This document shows, one piece after another, positions 1-10,247 of a DNA stretch of 64,000 bases. Source of the DNA: Cylindrospermopsis curvispora GIHE-G1 (GTDB lineage: Bacteria > Cyanobacteriota > Cyanobacteriia > Cyanobacteriales > Nostocaceae). The stretch is from NCBI RefSeq assembly GCF_014489415.1, contig NZ_CP060822.1, forward strand, positions 1,746,311 to 1,810,310, given 5' to 3'. The notes under the pieces were generated by a model. That model had not been told where the DNA came from, did no database searches, and was given only the letters and a program-made list of their open reading frames with translations. A program made the translations under genes and the position numbers. Position 1 is the stretch's first letter, and the number at the start of each line of letters is the position of its first letter.

Positions 1-660
<660 letters not shown>

Positions 661-686
661 ATTGTCAATAGCCATGGTTGTGAAAG

Positions 687-720
687 TCTCCGACCCAGAA
701 GGTCGGAGATCTTTGTTTTT
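687..720 (+). terminator. Rho-independent terminator after the first gene
   Basis: A perfect 9-bp stem, TCTCCGACC (687-695) and GGTCGGAGA (701-709), with a 5-nt loop is followed by a T-rich run (TCTTTGTTTTT). It lies 26 bases after the stop codon at 660, as expected for a terminator of that gene. Confidence 0.8.
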
Positions 721-877
721 GTAGTACAACTTGCTACCTAGCTAGTATCAAGACTATAATATCAAAAAAATAAGTCATCATGTGACTCGATTTTCTCTAG
801 TTCTTGGCTAATTGCTAGAATTTATGTGATAATGGATTGTTTAGGTAAAGTTTAAACAGGATTAGATAAGGAAACTC

Positions 878-1486
878 ATGTCTCGATATAGAGGTCCGCG
901 CCTCAGAATTGTGCGCCGTCTGGGGGAATTACCAGGATTAACTCGCAAAAGTGCCAGACGTGCTTACGCACCCGGGCAACACGGTCAAAATCGTAAGAAA
1001 AGATCTGAGTATGCTATCCGTCTGGAGGAAAAGCAAAAACTCCGATTGAATTACGGTTTGACAGAAAAGCAAATGTTACGCTATGTTCGCAAGGCCAGAC
1101 GAGTAACTGGATCTACTGGACAAGTGTTACTTCAGTTATTGGAGATGCGCTTGGACAACACGGTTTTTCGATTGGGAATGGCCCCCACCATCTCAGCAGC
1201 AAGACAATTAGTCAGTCACGGTCATGTGACGATAAATGGAAGGGTGGTCAACATTGCCAGTTATCAATGTCGTCCGGGAGAGGAAATTGGTGTTAGAGAT
1301 AAGGAAGCATCCAGAAAACTGGTAGAAAATAATTTGCAGTATCCTGGATTGGCTAATCTTCCTAATCATCTGGAATTCGATAAGAACAAGTTGACTGGCA
1401 AGGTCAATAGTGTGATTGAGCGGGAATGGGTGGCACTGCAGGTGAATGAACTGCTGGTTGTGGAATACTATTCACGTCAGGCATAA
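878..1486 (+). CDS. rpsD: 30S ribosomal protein S4
   Basis: Encodes the primary 16S rRNA-binding protein S4, which nucleates 30S body assembly. The 202-residue length is normal. The N-terminal [20 protein letters not shown] and the S4 RNA-binding domain (about residues 92-155, with [20 protein letters not shown] and [11 protein letters not shown]) are characteristic of the cyanobacterial/plastid form. The ATG is preceded by AAGGAAA. The gene is monocistronic and ends before a bidirectional hairpin shared with moaA. Confidence 0.97.
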   Translation: MSRYRGPRLRIVRRLGELPGLTRKSARRAYAPGQHGQNRKKRSEYAIRLEEKQKLRLNYGLTEKQMLRYVRKARRVTGSTGQVLLQLLEMRLDNTVFRLGMAPTISAARQLVSHGHVTINGRVVNIASYQCRPGEEIGVRDKEASRKLVENNLQYPGLANLPNHLEFDKNKLTGKVNSVIEREWVALQVNELLVVEYYSRQA

Positions 1487-1511
1487 TTTGCCTTTTGGCT
1501 TTTGAGGCTAT

Positions 1512-1540
1512 CCAAAACTACTTAGGATAAGTAGTTTTGG
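1512..1540. terminator. Bidirectional hairpin between rpsD and moaA
   Basis: A perfect 13-bp stem, CCAAAACTACTTA (1512-1524) with TAAGTAGTTTTGG (1528-1540) and a 3-nt loop, lies between two convergent genes. The A-rich and T-rich arms allow it to terminate transcription from both sides. Confidence 0.75.
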
Positions 1541-1548
1541 TGCTTGCT

Positions 1549-2535
1549 CTATCCCCCAATTTGGGACATGGTACGACTGTAAGTGCCAAGTGTACCCGGA
1601 TTCCTCTCTTTAAAGTTAATTTCTGACTTCAGGTGTAATAACTCCCTTACTTGTTGTTGTAATTGCTCTATGGTCTGACCCGATCGCAGGGCTGTTTTTA
1701 GGTCTATTTGTCCAGATTCATTCAATAAACAAGGACGCAACCAACCATCAGCGGAAAGACGCACCCGGTTACAGCGATCGCAAAAGCATTCAGACATCTG
1801 ACTGATAAAACCTAGGGTTCCCTTGGCTCCGGGAATTTGAAATACATCCGCAGGTCCGTTACCATGAACCTGTGATTCTGTCAAACCCCAGCGCTGACGA
1901 ATCTGATCTCGTAACTGTGCGGAAGATATCCAACCGCGATCGCTAAATAGAGTGTTGTTACCAATGGGCATAAACTCAATGAATCTAACATGCCAGTTAT
2001 TGTCCAGGGTTAGAGCAGCTAGGCTGGGAATTTCATGGTCATTGACACCTGGAATGACCACTACGTTTAACTTTAAGGGATTAAATCCAACCTTGTCAGC
2101 GGATTGAATACCATGCCAAACTTGTTCCCAACCCTGAGGACGATGATGTCCGATAATTAAATTAAAGGTATTGGGGTTCAGGGAATCTAAACTAATATTA
2201 ATTCTGGTTAGTCCTGCATTATAGAGATCCTGTGCTAGGGGGGCTAATAAAAAACCATTGGTGGTCATGGATAAATCTTGGGTTTGGGGGAGATGGGCAA
2301 TTTTATTTACCAAGTCCACCACTCCGGGACGGAGTAGGGGTTCACCGCCAGTTAAACGAAACCGGTTGAATCCCACAGGAATAAATACATCTTTAATTAG
2401 GGTTAATAGTTCATCATTGGTTAACAGTTGTTTTTTGAGAATATAGTTTAGTTCCGTATCATCTGGCATACAGTAGACACAACGAAAATTACAGCGATCT
2501 ATTAAACTAATACGTAAATAGTTGATATGGTTCAT
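1549..2535 (-). CDS. moaA: GTP 3',8-cyclase MoaA (molybdenum cofactor synthesis)
   Basis: Radical SAM enzyme that, with MoaC, converts GTP to cyclic pyranopterin monophosphate, the first step of molybdenum cofactor synthesis. The N-terminal radical SAM cluster motif CNFRCVYC is present at about residues 14-21, followed by [10 protein letters not shown]. The C-terminal second 4Fe-4S site shows as [20 protein letters not shown]. The length of 328 residues and the GTP-binding C-terminus are typical. It is convergent with rpsD and divergent from the gene at 2642. The cofactor would serve nitrate reductase and similar enzymes, encoded elsewhere. Confidence 0.95.
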   Translation of the reverse strand: MNHINYLRISLIDRCNFRCVYCMPDDTELNYILKKQLLTNDELLTLIKDVFIPVGFNRFRLTGGEPLLRPGVVDLVNKIAHLPQTQDLSMTTNGFLLAPLAQDLYNAGLTRINISLDSLNPNTFNLIIGHHRPQGWEQVWHGIQSADKVGFNPLKLNVVVIPGVNDHEIPSLAALTLDNNWHVRFIEFMPIGNNTLFSDRGWISSAQLRDQIRQRWGLTESQVHGNGPADVFQIPGAKGTLGFISQMSECFCDRCNRVRLSADGWLRPCLLNESGQIDLKTALRSGQTIEQLQQQVRELLHLKSEINFKERNPGTLGTYSRTMSQIGG

Positions 2536-2641
2536 TTTTGTTTAGTCGAGTTTTGATACTTTTTATTTTCCCAGGCTCGAGAATTTTGACAACATAGTCA
2601 GCTATAATTTCCAAATATACGTAAATTTTTATCCATATTTA

Positions 2642-3679
2642 TTGATTGTGCAAGATACCGACCCTATGAATAACCTTGCAGCTGTACTGCAACAACCTGT
2701 AGATTTAGACTTTGAAATACCAGATCCAGAAGATGAAGAAATTGACGAAACTGACTTTTTAGAGAGGTTAGAGGTAGTTTGGCAGGTATGTGACCGTTTT
2801 GACCTCCAGACAGAAATCTGGCGGGGTCGGATTTTACGTGCCATCCGTGACCGAGAAAAAAAAGGTGGAGACAGTAGGGGAACTGGGTTTCTCCAATGGT
2901 TAAAAGAAAGGGAAATTAGCAAAAGTCAAGCATATAACTGGATTCAACTGGCTAATAGTGCTGATACTTTAATACAAAATGGTAAGCTCGAGCCCAGTAA
3001 AGTCAATAATTTTAGCAAACGGGCTTTTGTGGAAACTGCTAAAGCAACCCCAGAGGTACAGCAAATGGTCAGTGAAGCAGCTCAAAAAGGCGATCGCATT
3101 ACTCGTCGAGAAGTTCGTCAATTGACTGATGAATGGACTGCCATGTCCTCGGAATTATTACCTACACCAGTGAGGGAGAAAGCTGCGGATAATAGCCTTC
3201 CTGCTAGGTATATAGCTCCCCTAGTTAAGGAAATGGAGAAACTACCAGAATCACATCAGAAGGTCTTACAAAGAGAAATAGAGGTGAGTCCTGATGTGGA
3301 CACTTTAAAGCAGGCAACAACAGAGGCTAGACAGTTAGCTAGATATCTCAAATCAGCAGCTCAAGTTCAAGCGTTAGCAGAGGAGAATGTGGATATCGAA
3401 ATTGCTTTGGAAGAAGCGCAAAGAGTTGGGTGTTTAAGTGTTGCTGCTGACCTGGTGAATCAAGCGTCCCAAATGGAGCAAAATATAGCTAAGTTGTATT
3501 TGGTCTGGAAACGGATTAGTAATTTGGCTGATAGATTATATGTTGATACGGGGGCAAGTACACCTAACTTACGTTCTCTGCTTGGTTGTATTGAACCCCT
3601 AGGTGGTGAAATGATGGAAATCAAACTTAATGGCGCTACTGAGCATACCATTAGACTACAGATTCAGGAAACAGATTAG
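2642..3679 (+). CDS. Conserved hypothetical protein, possible helix-turn-helix/ParB-like
   Basis: I do not recognise the family firmly. The 345-residue protein (TTG at 2642; ATG at 2666 is also possible) starts with a very acidic segment (residues 20-40). The region around residues 45-110 is rich in basic and aromatic residues with the stretch WLKEREISKSQAYNWIQLA, which looks like the recognition part of a helix-turn-helix, as in plasmid-type KorB/DUF3102-like proteins. A long helical middle and a small C-terminal domain follow. No membrane segment or signal peptide is visible. A DNA-binding role is inference. Confidence 0.6.
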   Translation: MIVQDTDPMNNLAAVLQQPVDLDFEIPDPEDEEIDETDFLERLEVVWQVCDRFDLQTEIWRGRILRAIRDREKKGGDSRGTGFLQWLKEREISKSQAYNWIQLANSADTLIQNGKLEPSKVNNFSKRAFVETAKATPEVQQMVSEAAQKGDRITRREVRQLTDEWTAMSSELLPTPVREKAADNSLPARYIAPLVKEMEKLPESHQKVLQREIEVSPDVDTLKQATTEARQLARYLKSAAQVQALAEENVDIEIALEEAQRVGCLSVAADLVNQASQMEQNIAKLYLVWKRISNLADRLYVDTGASTPNLRSLLGCIEPLGGEMMEIKLNGATEHTIRLQIQETD

Positions 3680-3795
3680 AGGAAAAAATGGGGATTAAGG
3701 CGATTAAAACGCTATAGTTTTAGAGAAGAGTCGTTGAGAAGCCCACACTCACGTATAAGCCTTAATTTCTAGTAAATTTATAGTAGATTCACACC

Positions 3796-4083
3796 ATGAC
3801 AGCACACAAACTTAACGAAATGGAAATAGCCCAAGCTCTTAAAAGTTTGCCCGGATGGCAAGTTCAAGGGGGTAAGTTATCCAAGGAATATCAGTTTAGA
3901 GACTTTGCTACTGCTTTGGGTTGGATGGTCAAGGTGGGTGTTTATGCTGACACTCTAGGACACCATCCAGAATGGTTTAATGTTTATAACAAAGTAGTGG
4001 TTAATCTCGCTACTCATGATCTCGGTAATGTTATCAGTAATTTAGATGTGGAACTGGCACGAAAAATGGAAGAGAGTTTTTAG
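3796..4083 (+). CDS. Pterin-4a-carbinolamine dehydratase
   Basis: Small 95-residue enzyme of the PCD/PhhB family, which dehydrates 4a-hydroxytetrahydropterins. The family core is clear: HHPEWFNVYNKV at about residues 56-67 and NLATHD near residue 75, which contain the catalytic histidines. In bacteria without phenylalanine hydroxylase, relatives are often linked to molybdopterin or other pterin metabolism; moaA nearby at 1549-2535 is consistent with that, though the genes are not co-transcribed. Confidence 0.9.
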   Translation: MTAHKLNEMEIAQALKSLPGWQVQGGKLSKEYQFRDFATALGWMVKVGVYADTLGHHPEWFNVYNKVVVNLATHDLGNVISNLDVELARKMEESF

Positions 4084-4087
4084 TAGG

Positions 4088-4336
4088 TTAATCCTTTTTG
4101 ATTTTTCTCCACCATATAAATCTCATAAACCTCTTCAGGTACTTTCCATATCGTTGAACCACTTGCTTACCCAGCAATACGGTTCCTAGCCAAAACAAAA
4201 GTTCGCCTAAAACTAATAGTGCAGTTACTAACAGTCCTTTTTGCCCAACCGACAATGCTAAAAATGGCACAACTGTGGCGATCGCCACCCAGGGAAAAAA
4301 GGAAGCAACGATTAGGAATAAGCCGAACTTTTGCAT
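4088..4336 (-). CDS. Small two-helix membrane protein (transporter suffix domain type)
   Basis: An 82-residue protein with two hydrophobic segments (about residues 5-30 and 35-58) followed by a strongly basic tail with WWRKIKK. The pattern, including LGKQVVQRYGKYL after the second helix, matches small cyanobacterial proteins usually called transporter suffix domain-containing. The function is unknown. It ends 4 bases from the convergent pterin dehydratase gene. Confidence 0.6.
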   Translation of the reverse strand: MQKFGLFLIVASFFPWVAIATVVPFLALSVGQKGLLVTALLVLGELLFWLGTVLLGKQVVQRYGKYLKRFMRFIWWRKIKKD

Positions 4337-4486
4337 ATCTAAGGTTGGTGATAATGGTAGTAAATTCCGTCATGTTATTGTATCATTATATTTTAACTGA
4401 AAATTTCCCTGACCATTCACCATTTTTGGTAAAAACTACTATAATTAACTAAGTTAATAATTTGTAATCAAAAGTAGTTCCTAATT

Positions 4487-5449
4487 GTGTTTACAACCAC
4501 ACTAACTCGAACCCAGAGCAAACCACCCTTGGACTTATTTACTGCCATTGAGAATTTAAAAACTGAATTAAATGCAGTAATACTAGCTCACTACTATCAA
4601 GAACCAGATATACAGGATATAGCAGATTTTATTGGAGATTCTCTGCAACTAGCGAAAGCAGCAGCAAAAACCAGCGCGGATGTGATTGTATTTGCTGGTG
4701 TTCATTTTATGGCGGAAACGGCAAAAATCCTTAATCCTGATAAATTAGTGTTGTTACCAGACTTAAACGCTGGTTGTTCCCTCGCTGACAGTTGTCCTCC
4801 GGAAAAGTTTGCAGCATTTAAAGCCGCTCATCCAGATCATATAGTTATCTCCTATATTAACTGCTCCGCTGAAATAAAAGCTATGAGCGATATTATCTGT
4901 ACCAGTTCCAACGCGGTCAAAATTGTTCAGCAAATACCTAAAGACCAAGGGATAATTTTTGCTCCTGATCGCAATCTGGGAAAATACGTAAGCCAACAAA
5001 CAGGAAGGGATATGCTTTTATGGCGGGGTAGCTGTATTGTACATGAAACCTTCTCTGAAAAGAAAATAGTTGAGTTAAAAATTGCACATCCTCACGCCCA
5101 GGCGATCGCCCATCCAGAATGTGAGAGCAGTGTTTTGCGTCATGCTGATTATATTGGCTCTACTGCTGCGCTCCTCAATTATTGTCAAAAAAGCCCTGCT
5201 GTGGAGTTTATAGTTGCTACGGAGCCAGGAATTATCCATCAGATGCAAAAATTAGCACCGGGCAAACACTTTATCCCTGCTCCTGCTGAGAATAACTGTA
5301 ATTGCAACGAGTGCCCATTTATGAGATTAAACACCTTAGAGAAGCTATATTTAGCTATGAACAACCGGACTCCAGAAATTACCATGTCAGAGAAAATTCG
5401 TGTTCAAGCATTAAAACCCATACAAAGGATGTTGGAAATGAGTAATTAA
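4487..5449 (+). CDS. nadA: Quinolinate synthase A
   Basis: Condenses iminoaspartate with dihydroxyacetone phosphate to give quinolinate in de novo NAD synthesis, using a 4Fe-4S cluster. The start is GTG at 4487. Motifs include [19 protein letters not shown] near residue 31, then the three cluster-cysteine regions [21 protein letters not shown] and [10 protein letters not shown]. The 320-residue length is normal. It stands alone with about 110 bases of upstream AT-rich DNA. Confidence 0.95.
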   Translation: MFTTTLTRTQSKPPLDLFTAIENLKTELNAVILAHYYQEPDIQDIADFIGDSLQLAKAAAKTSADVIVFAGVHFMAETAKILNPDKLVLLPDLNAGCSLADSCPPEKFAAFKAAHPDHIVISYINCSAEIKAMSDIICTSSNAVKIVQQIPKDQGIIFAPDRNLGKYVSQQTGRDMLLWRGSCIVHETFSEKKIVELKIAHPHAQAIAHPECESSVLRHADYIGSTAALLNYCQKSPAVEFIVATEPGIIHQMQKLAPGKHFIPAPAENNCNCNECPFMRLNTLEKLYLAMNNRTPEITMSEKIRVQALKPIQRMLEMSN

Positions 5450-5509
5450 GGAAATTTCAATCATGGAAATCCGCGATCGCATTAAACCGTTCAATATTTA
5501 CTCTCCTAG

Positions 5510-7015
5510 ATGATTATGAACCTAAAAACGAAAAAAGCTATTGAACAACTAGAAAAATTCGTTTCTACTCCCCTAGAAGAAACACTGAGACAGCATGAAA
5601 AGACTACACATCAAGAAATAGCAACTAACCTATTTAAGACCGTAGCCAGCACCGTACCAGCTTATCAATCGTTTTTAGCGACACATAAGATCAACGGGGA
5701 AACAATTCAAACTTTGGCGGACTTCCAAAAATTACCGGTGATTTGTAAAGAAAATTATATTTCTGTTTACAGTTTGCCAGAACTATGTGAGGATGGCATG
5801 TTAGGAGGCTGTGATATGATCGCGGCCTCCTCTGGCTCAACGGGAAAACCCACATTTTGGCCCCGGTTCTTCACTGATGAATTGCAAATAGCCACCCGGT
5901 TTGAGCAGATTTTTCATGACAGTTTTAGTGCGGACAATAAAAGTACCTTAGCAATAGTTTGCTTTACCTTGGGAACATGGGTAGGGGGAATGTTCACAAC
6001 TAATTGTTGTAGATATTTAGCAACTAAAGGTTATCCCATTACAGTAATCACACCTGGAAATAACAAAACCGAAATATTGCGAGTTGTAGAAGAATTAGGC
6101 AGTAATTTTGAACAAGTTGTATTATTGGGATATCCGCCATTTTTAAAAGATGTCATTGATACAGGAATCGCCAATGGGTTGCAGTGGAAACAATATAAAA
6201 TTAAATTGGTAATGGCGGGGGAAGTATTTAGCGAAGAATGGCGAAGTTTAGTAGGTGAAAGGATAGGAACGGAAAAGTTATGCTATGATTTCGCCTCAAT
6301 GTATGGAACAGCAGATGCAGGAGTTTTAGGAAACGAAACACCTTTAAGTATTTGTATTAGAAGATTTTTAGCAGCCAACCCAGCAGCAGCAAAAGCATTA
6401 TTTGGTGAATCTCGGTTACCGACGTTGGTACAGTACGATCCTTGTAGTCGGTTTTTTGAGGTCGAAGATAGTCAACTCATATTTTCCGGTAACAATGGTA
6501 TTCCCCTAATTAGATATAATATTTTAGATCATGGGGGTTTAATTACTTATGAAGGAATGGTTAAATTTTTAGCTGAGTGGGGTTTTGATCCGGTTGCTGA
6601 GTTAGGTAAAAATAGAGGAATACACCAATTACCATTCGTTTATGTTTTTGGACGTTCCAATTTTGCTGTTTCTTATTTTGGTGCAAATATTTATCCTGAA
6701 AATGTGAGTGTGGGATTAGAACAACCAATTATTAGAGAATGGGTAACGGGTAAGTTTGTGCTACAAGTAAAAGAAGATCAAGATCAAAATCGCTTTTTAT
6801 CCGTGGTCGTGGAGTTAGCACCAGGGTTAGAGGGAAGTGAGGAGAAAATTATAGAGATCACTAATTCTATTCTTGCTCAATTGTTACGTTTAAATAGTGA
6901 GTTTGCAAATTATGTTCCTAGGGAATATCAAAGACCACAAGTAGAATTAAAAGCTACAGGTGATATGGAATATTTTCCCACGGGGGTAAAACATAAATAT
7001 ACTCGTAATTTATAA
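5510..7015 (+). CDS. PaaK/CapK-like adenylate-forming enzyme
   Basis: A 501-residue member of the ANL (acyl/aryl-CoA ligase) superfamily, related to phenylacetate-CoA ligase. The AMP-binding P-loop is ASSGSTGKPT near residue 106, and the GTADAG segment near residue 267 corresponds to the A5-type motif. The substrate cannot be read from sequence. Start choice: ATG ATT ATG at 5510, so the second ATG at 5516 is also possible. It precedes the M20 amidohydrolase by about 80 bases, and a shared route for aromatic or auxin-like acids and their amino acid conjugates is possible but only inferred. Confidence 0.8.
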   Translation: MIMNLKTKKAIEQLEKFVSTPLEETLRQHEKTTHQEIATNLFKTVASTVPAYQSFLATHKINGETIQTLADFQKLPVICKENYISVYSLPELCEDGMLGGCDMIAASSGSTGKPTFWPRFFTDELQIATRFEQIFHDSFSADNKSTLAIVCFTLGTWVGGMFTTNCCRYLATKGYPITVITPGNNKTEILRVVEELGSNFEQVVLLGYPPFLKDVIDTGIANGLQWKQYKIKLVMAGEVFSEEWRSLVGERIGTEKLCYDFASMYGTADAGVLGNETPLSICIRRFLAANPAAAKALFGESRLPTLVQYDPCSRFFEVEDSQLIFSGNNGIPLIRYNILDHGGLITYEGMVKFLAEWGFDPVAELGKNRGIHQLPFVYVFGRSNFAVSYFGANIYPENVSVGLEQPIIREWVTGKFVLQVKEDQDQNRFLSVVVELAPGLEGSEEKIIEITNSILAQLLRLNSEFANYVPREYQRPQVELKATGDMEYFPTGVKHKYTRNL

Positions 7016-7092
7016 TTGGAAATGGTAGAGATTCCCCAGGTATCATTGACCTATACTAAAATTTGTGCTAATATTTTCCCGTACTCCTAATT

Positions 7093-8331
7093 TTGACTAT
7101 AACCATGATTTCTACTCTCCCTAATTCTGGTACTCAAAATCTACCTAAGGTACGCTTACAAATCCGTGCACTGTTACCACAACTGATAGAATGGAGACGT
7201 AAAATACATCAAAAACCAGAATTAGGGTTTCAAGAAAAACTAACCGCTCAGTTTATTTCTCATCAGTTACAATCCTGGGGAATAGAGCATCAAACCGGTA
7301 TTGCCCAAACTGGTATTGTGGCTACAATCACAGGAGCAAAATCCGCCACTGGTAAGGTTTTAGCCATTCGTGCTGACATGGACGCTTTGCCAGTTCAAGA
7401 AGAGAATAAGGTATCCTACTGTTCCCAACGGGATGGAATAATGCACGCCTGTGGACATGATGGACATACTGCGATCGCATTGGGAACAGCATATTACCTA
7501 CAAAAACACCGTCAAGACTTTAGTGGTCAGGTAAAAATCATCTTTCAACCAGCAGAAGAAGGACCTGGTGGAGCTAAACCAATGATTGATGCGGGAGTAT
7601 TAAAAAATCCCGATGTGGATGCTATTATTGGTCTCCACTTATGGAATGATCTGTTGGTGGGCACTGTGGGAGTGCGTCCAGGTCCTTTTATGGCGGCGGT
7701 GGACTTTTTTAACTGTACAATTTTAGGTAGGGGTGGACATGGAGCTTTACCTCATCAGACCATTGATTCGGTTGTGGTTGGAGCTCAGATTGTGAGTGCT
7801 TTACAAACTATTGTAGCTCGGAATGTCAACCCCCTGGATTCAGCAGTGGTGACCATTGGTGAACTTCATGCTGGTACAAGGATGAACGTAATTGCTGATA
7901 CTGCGAGAATGAGCGGGTCAGTGAGGTATTTTAATGGTCAATTGGCAGAATTTTTCAAGCAGAGAATCACGGAAATTATCCGGGGGATTTGTGAAAGTCA
8001 TGGGGCTAATTACGAGTTAGAATATACACATCTTTATCCCCCGGTAATCAATGATGGGGGGATGGCACAATTGGTGAGAAAAGTAGCAGAACAAGTGGTA
8101 GAAACACCTGGGAATATTATCCCTGAATGTCAAATTATGGGTAGTGAGGATATGTCATTTTTCTTGCAAGAAGTTCCAGGTTGTTATTTCTTTTTAGGTT
8201 CTGCTAATCCTGAAAAACAGTTAAACTATCCCCATCACCATCCGCGCTTTGACTTTGATGAAGTAGCTTTAGCAATGGGGGTAGAAATCTTTGTGAGATG
8301 CGTGGAAAACTTCTTAATACCGCAAAATTAA
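7093..8331 (+). CDS. M20 family amidohydrolase (N-acyl-amino acid / IAA-conjugate hydrolase type)
   Basis: Metal-dependent amidohydrolase that splits N-acylated or indole-acetyl amino acids. Visible family motifs are RRKIHQKPELGFQE, RADMDALPVQE, MHACGHDGHTA (metal ligands), FQPAEEGPGGA and, near the C-terminus, GSEDMSFF. The central dimerisation domain lies at about residues 205-320. TTG at 7093 gives 412 residues; ATG at 7105 gives 408 and is a likely alternative. The 3' end overlaps the convergent kinase gene by 4 bases. Confidence 0.92.
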   Translation: MTITMISTLPNSGTQNLPKVRLQIRALLPQLIEWRRKIHQKPELGFQEKLTAQFISHQLQSWGIEHQTGIAQTGIVATITGAKSATGKVLAIRADMDALPVQEENKVSYCSQRDGIMHACGHDGHTAIALGTAYYLQKHRQDFSGQVKIIFQPAEEGPGGAKPMIDAGVLKNPDVDAIIGLHLWNDLLVGTVGVRPGPFMAAVDFFNCTILGRGGHGALPHQTIDSVVVGAQIVSALQTIVARNVNPLDSAVVTIGELHAGTRMNVIADTARMSGSVRYFNGQLAEFFKQRITEIIRGICESHGANYELEYTHLYPPVINDGGMAQLVRKVAEQVVETPGNIIPECQIMGSEDMSFFLQEVPGCYFFLGSANPEKQLNYPHHHPRFDFDEVALAMGVEIFVRCVENFLIPQN

Positions 8332-10046
8332 ACTCTATCCTCACTAATAGTTGGCACAATTGTTGGTTCTTCTGTGGGAATGGGAGTTTCCGTAGGAATA
8401 GGTGTGGTTGTAGGGGTGGGAATAGGATCTTCCAAGGGAGCGGGGGTTAGGGTAGGAACGGGAGTTTCCGTAGGAATAGGTGTGGTTGTAGGGGTGGGAA
8501 TAGGAGTTTCCAGGGGGGTAGGAATGGTAGTTCTGGGAGGAATGGTATTTCTAGGAGGAATAGGAGCTCGTTTAATGGGATTTTCTAAAGCGACAGATAA
8601 ACTATAGTTACTTTCAGAGACTGTTGTAGACAAATTCAGTTGAATAGTTAATCTACCCCTACTTGTCAAGACTCCTTCATAGCTAGTCACTTGTTGAGCA
8701 TCGGTGCTAAGGGGTTCACCGTCAGCAGTAAGAATAGTTAATAAAACGCCACTTTCCTCATTAACTGCTACGGTGAGCTTTTGTCCTGGACTACCTCTAA
8801 AACTGTATTCAATTACTTCCCCAAATTTGATTATTCCTTCTTCATTAGCATTATTAGATGAATCCCATGCTAAATTCCGTGGTTCCGTTTTGCTAGGTGT
8901 GGGTGTAAATGTGGAATTGGGGGTAGATCTGGGAATTACAGGAGAATCAAAATTCTGGGGTGCGGTGGATAACGGGGGAGATAACCTTTGACCACGAAGG
9001 TAATTAACTAGGGACCAGGAACTAAATCCCGCCAAAATAACTACAAAACCACCAATGGCCACCATGGACAAAGTATTGTCTAAAATAGAACTATTAGTAT
9101 GAGGTGATATTACTGGTTCAGGTGAGTTAGTTGGGGTGGGAGATGGATGACTAATAGCAACGGTGGGTAAATAGGATAGATTAGGATCCCGAGGGTTTAA
9201 GGGACTTGAGACTTCTAAATTAGTTAAATCAAGAAGAACTTCCTTAGCAGTTTGATAGCGATCGCCTGGCATACGACTTAGCATGCGATTTACCACCTGA
9301 GCGAACTTGGGACTAACTTGTACCCAGTGCTGCCATTTCCAAATAAAAGTAGTTTCATCAAATAGATCTGCTGGTTCTTTTCCGGTGAGGAGAACTATAG
9401 CTGTAACAGCTAGTGCATACAAATCACTATTAGGATAAGCCTTTCCAGTTTGGATTTGTTCCATGGGGGAATATCCGGGTTTACCCACTGTAGTAGCCTG
9501 ATGAACTGAGGAAGCTGATAACCTGGTTGCTACTTCTTTAACAACACCAAAATCAATCAATACAGGTTTTTGGTCTGTGCTGCGCAAGATTAAATTATCG
9601 GGGGAAATATCCCGGTGAATAATATTGGCTTTGTGAATATACTCTAAAACCGGTAATAAAGATTGTAATAAATATAGTACCTCTGCTTGAGTAAAACTTT
9701 GACCTTGAGTACGACGTTCATTTAAGATGGTATGGTAGGTTTTCCCTCCCACGAAATCCTGTACTAGGAACAACCGTTGGTCTTGGGCAAATTTTTCTCG
9801 GAACTTAGGAATTTGGGGGTGATCAATTTGATATAGTATGGATGCTTCCCGATCAAACAATTCTTGAGCTTTTTTACCCTCGTATGAATCTGGTTCTAAA
9901 ATAACCAATTCCTTGATAGCGCAAAGTTCGTTAAAACGTCCTTGGTCTTCTGCTAGATAGGTTCTACCAAATCCCCCCTGTCCCAAAAGACGAATAATAT
10001 GGTAGCGATTTTGGAGAATAGTTCCAAGGTTAATGGGTGATGGCAT
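8328..10046 (-). CDS. Membrane-anchored serine/threonine protein kinase with Thr/Pro-rich tail
   Basis: Hanks-type kinase. The N-terminal kinase domain shows the glycine loop LGQGGFGRTYLAE, the catalytic lysine in CAIKEL, the loop HRDISPDNLIL and the DFG in LIDFGVVKE. After a proline-rich linker comes a single membrane helix (GGFVVILAGFSSWSLV), then an extracytoplasmic domain and a C-terminal tail of TPTTTPIPTETP repeats. Possible starts are ATG at 10046, 10052 or an upstream codon at 10079; none has a strong ribosome site. The target is unknown. The tail is encoded by tandemly repeated DNA. Confidence 0.9.
   Translation of the reverse strand: MPSPINLGTILQNRYHIIRLLGQGGFGRTYLAEDQGRFNELCAIKELVILEPDSYEGKKAQELFDREASILYQIDHPQIPKFREKFAQDQRLFLVQDFVGGKTYHTILNERRTQGQSFTQAEVLYLLQSLLPVLEYIHKANIIHRDISPDNLILRSTDQKPVLIDFGVVKEVATRLSASSVHQATTVGKPGYSPMEQIQTGKAYPNSDLYALAVTAIVLLTGKEPADLFDETTFIWKWQHWVQVSPKFAQVVNRMLSRMPGDRYQTAKEVLLDLTNLEVSSPLNPRDPNLSYLPTVAISHPSPTPTNSPEPVISPHTNSSILDNTLSMVAIGGFVVILAGFSSWSLVNYLRGQRLSPPLSTAPQNFDSPVIPRSTPNSTFTPTPSKTEPRNLAWDSSNNANEEGIIKFGEVIEYSFRGSPGQKLTVAVNEESGVLLTILTADGEPLSTDAQQVTSYEGVLTSRGRLTIQLNLSTTVSESNYSLSVALENPIKRAPIPPRNTIPPRTTIPTPLETPIPTPTTTPIPTETPVPTLTPAPLEDPIPTPTTTPIPTETPIPTEEPTIVPTISEDRV
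8382..8505. repeat. Tandem repeat in the kinase tail, period 78 bases
   Basis: A block of about 46 identical bases starting GGGAGTTTCCGTAGG occurs at 8382 and again at 8460, a 78-base (26-codon) period, inside the part encoding the Thr/Pro-rich tail. In-frame gain or loss of units would change tail length without frameshift. Confidence 0.8.
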
Positions 10047-10247
10047 AATCATAGTAGTTGAAATTAAAATTAAAAGCAAAATATTTAGAGGGTTAAATAA
10101 AGCATAAACTAGATCACAGGAATATCAAGCCCAAAAATGCTTGCTGGGGATATAGTTACAAAAGGAACTCATAAAAGTTCCCGGGAAGCAAAAATCCTCC
10201 AGCTTCCAGTTGTGGGAATTTTTACATTAATTATCTACAAATTTACA

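Noticed and set aside
8374-8607. Plus-strand frame rich in Gly and Val
   Set aside because: It is the antisense of the Thr/Pro repeat region of the kinase gene.
10137-10247. Extended YchF start
   Set aside because: The P-loop normally lies at residue 8-15 from the start; ATG 10248 gives exactly that and the usual 363 residues.
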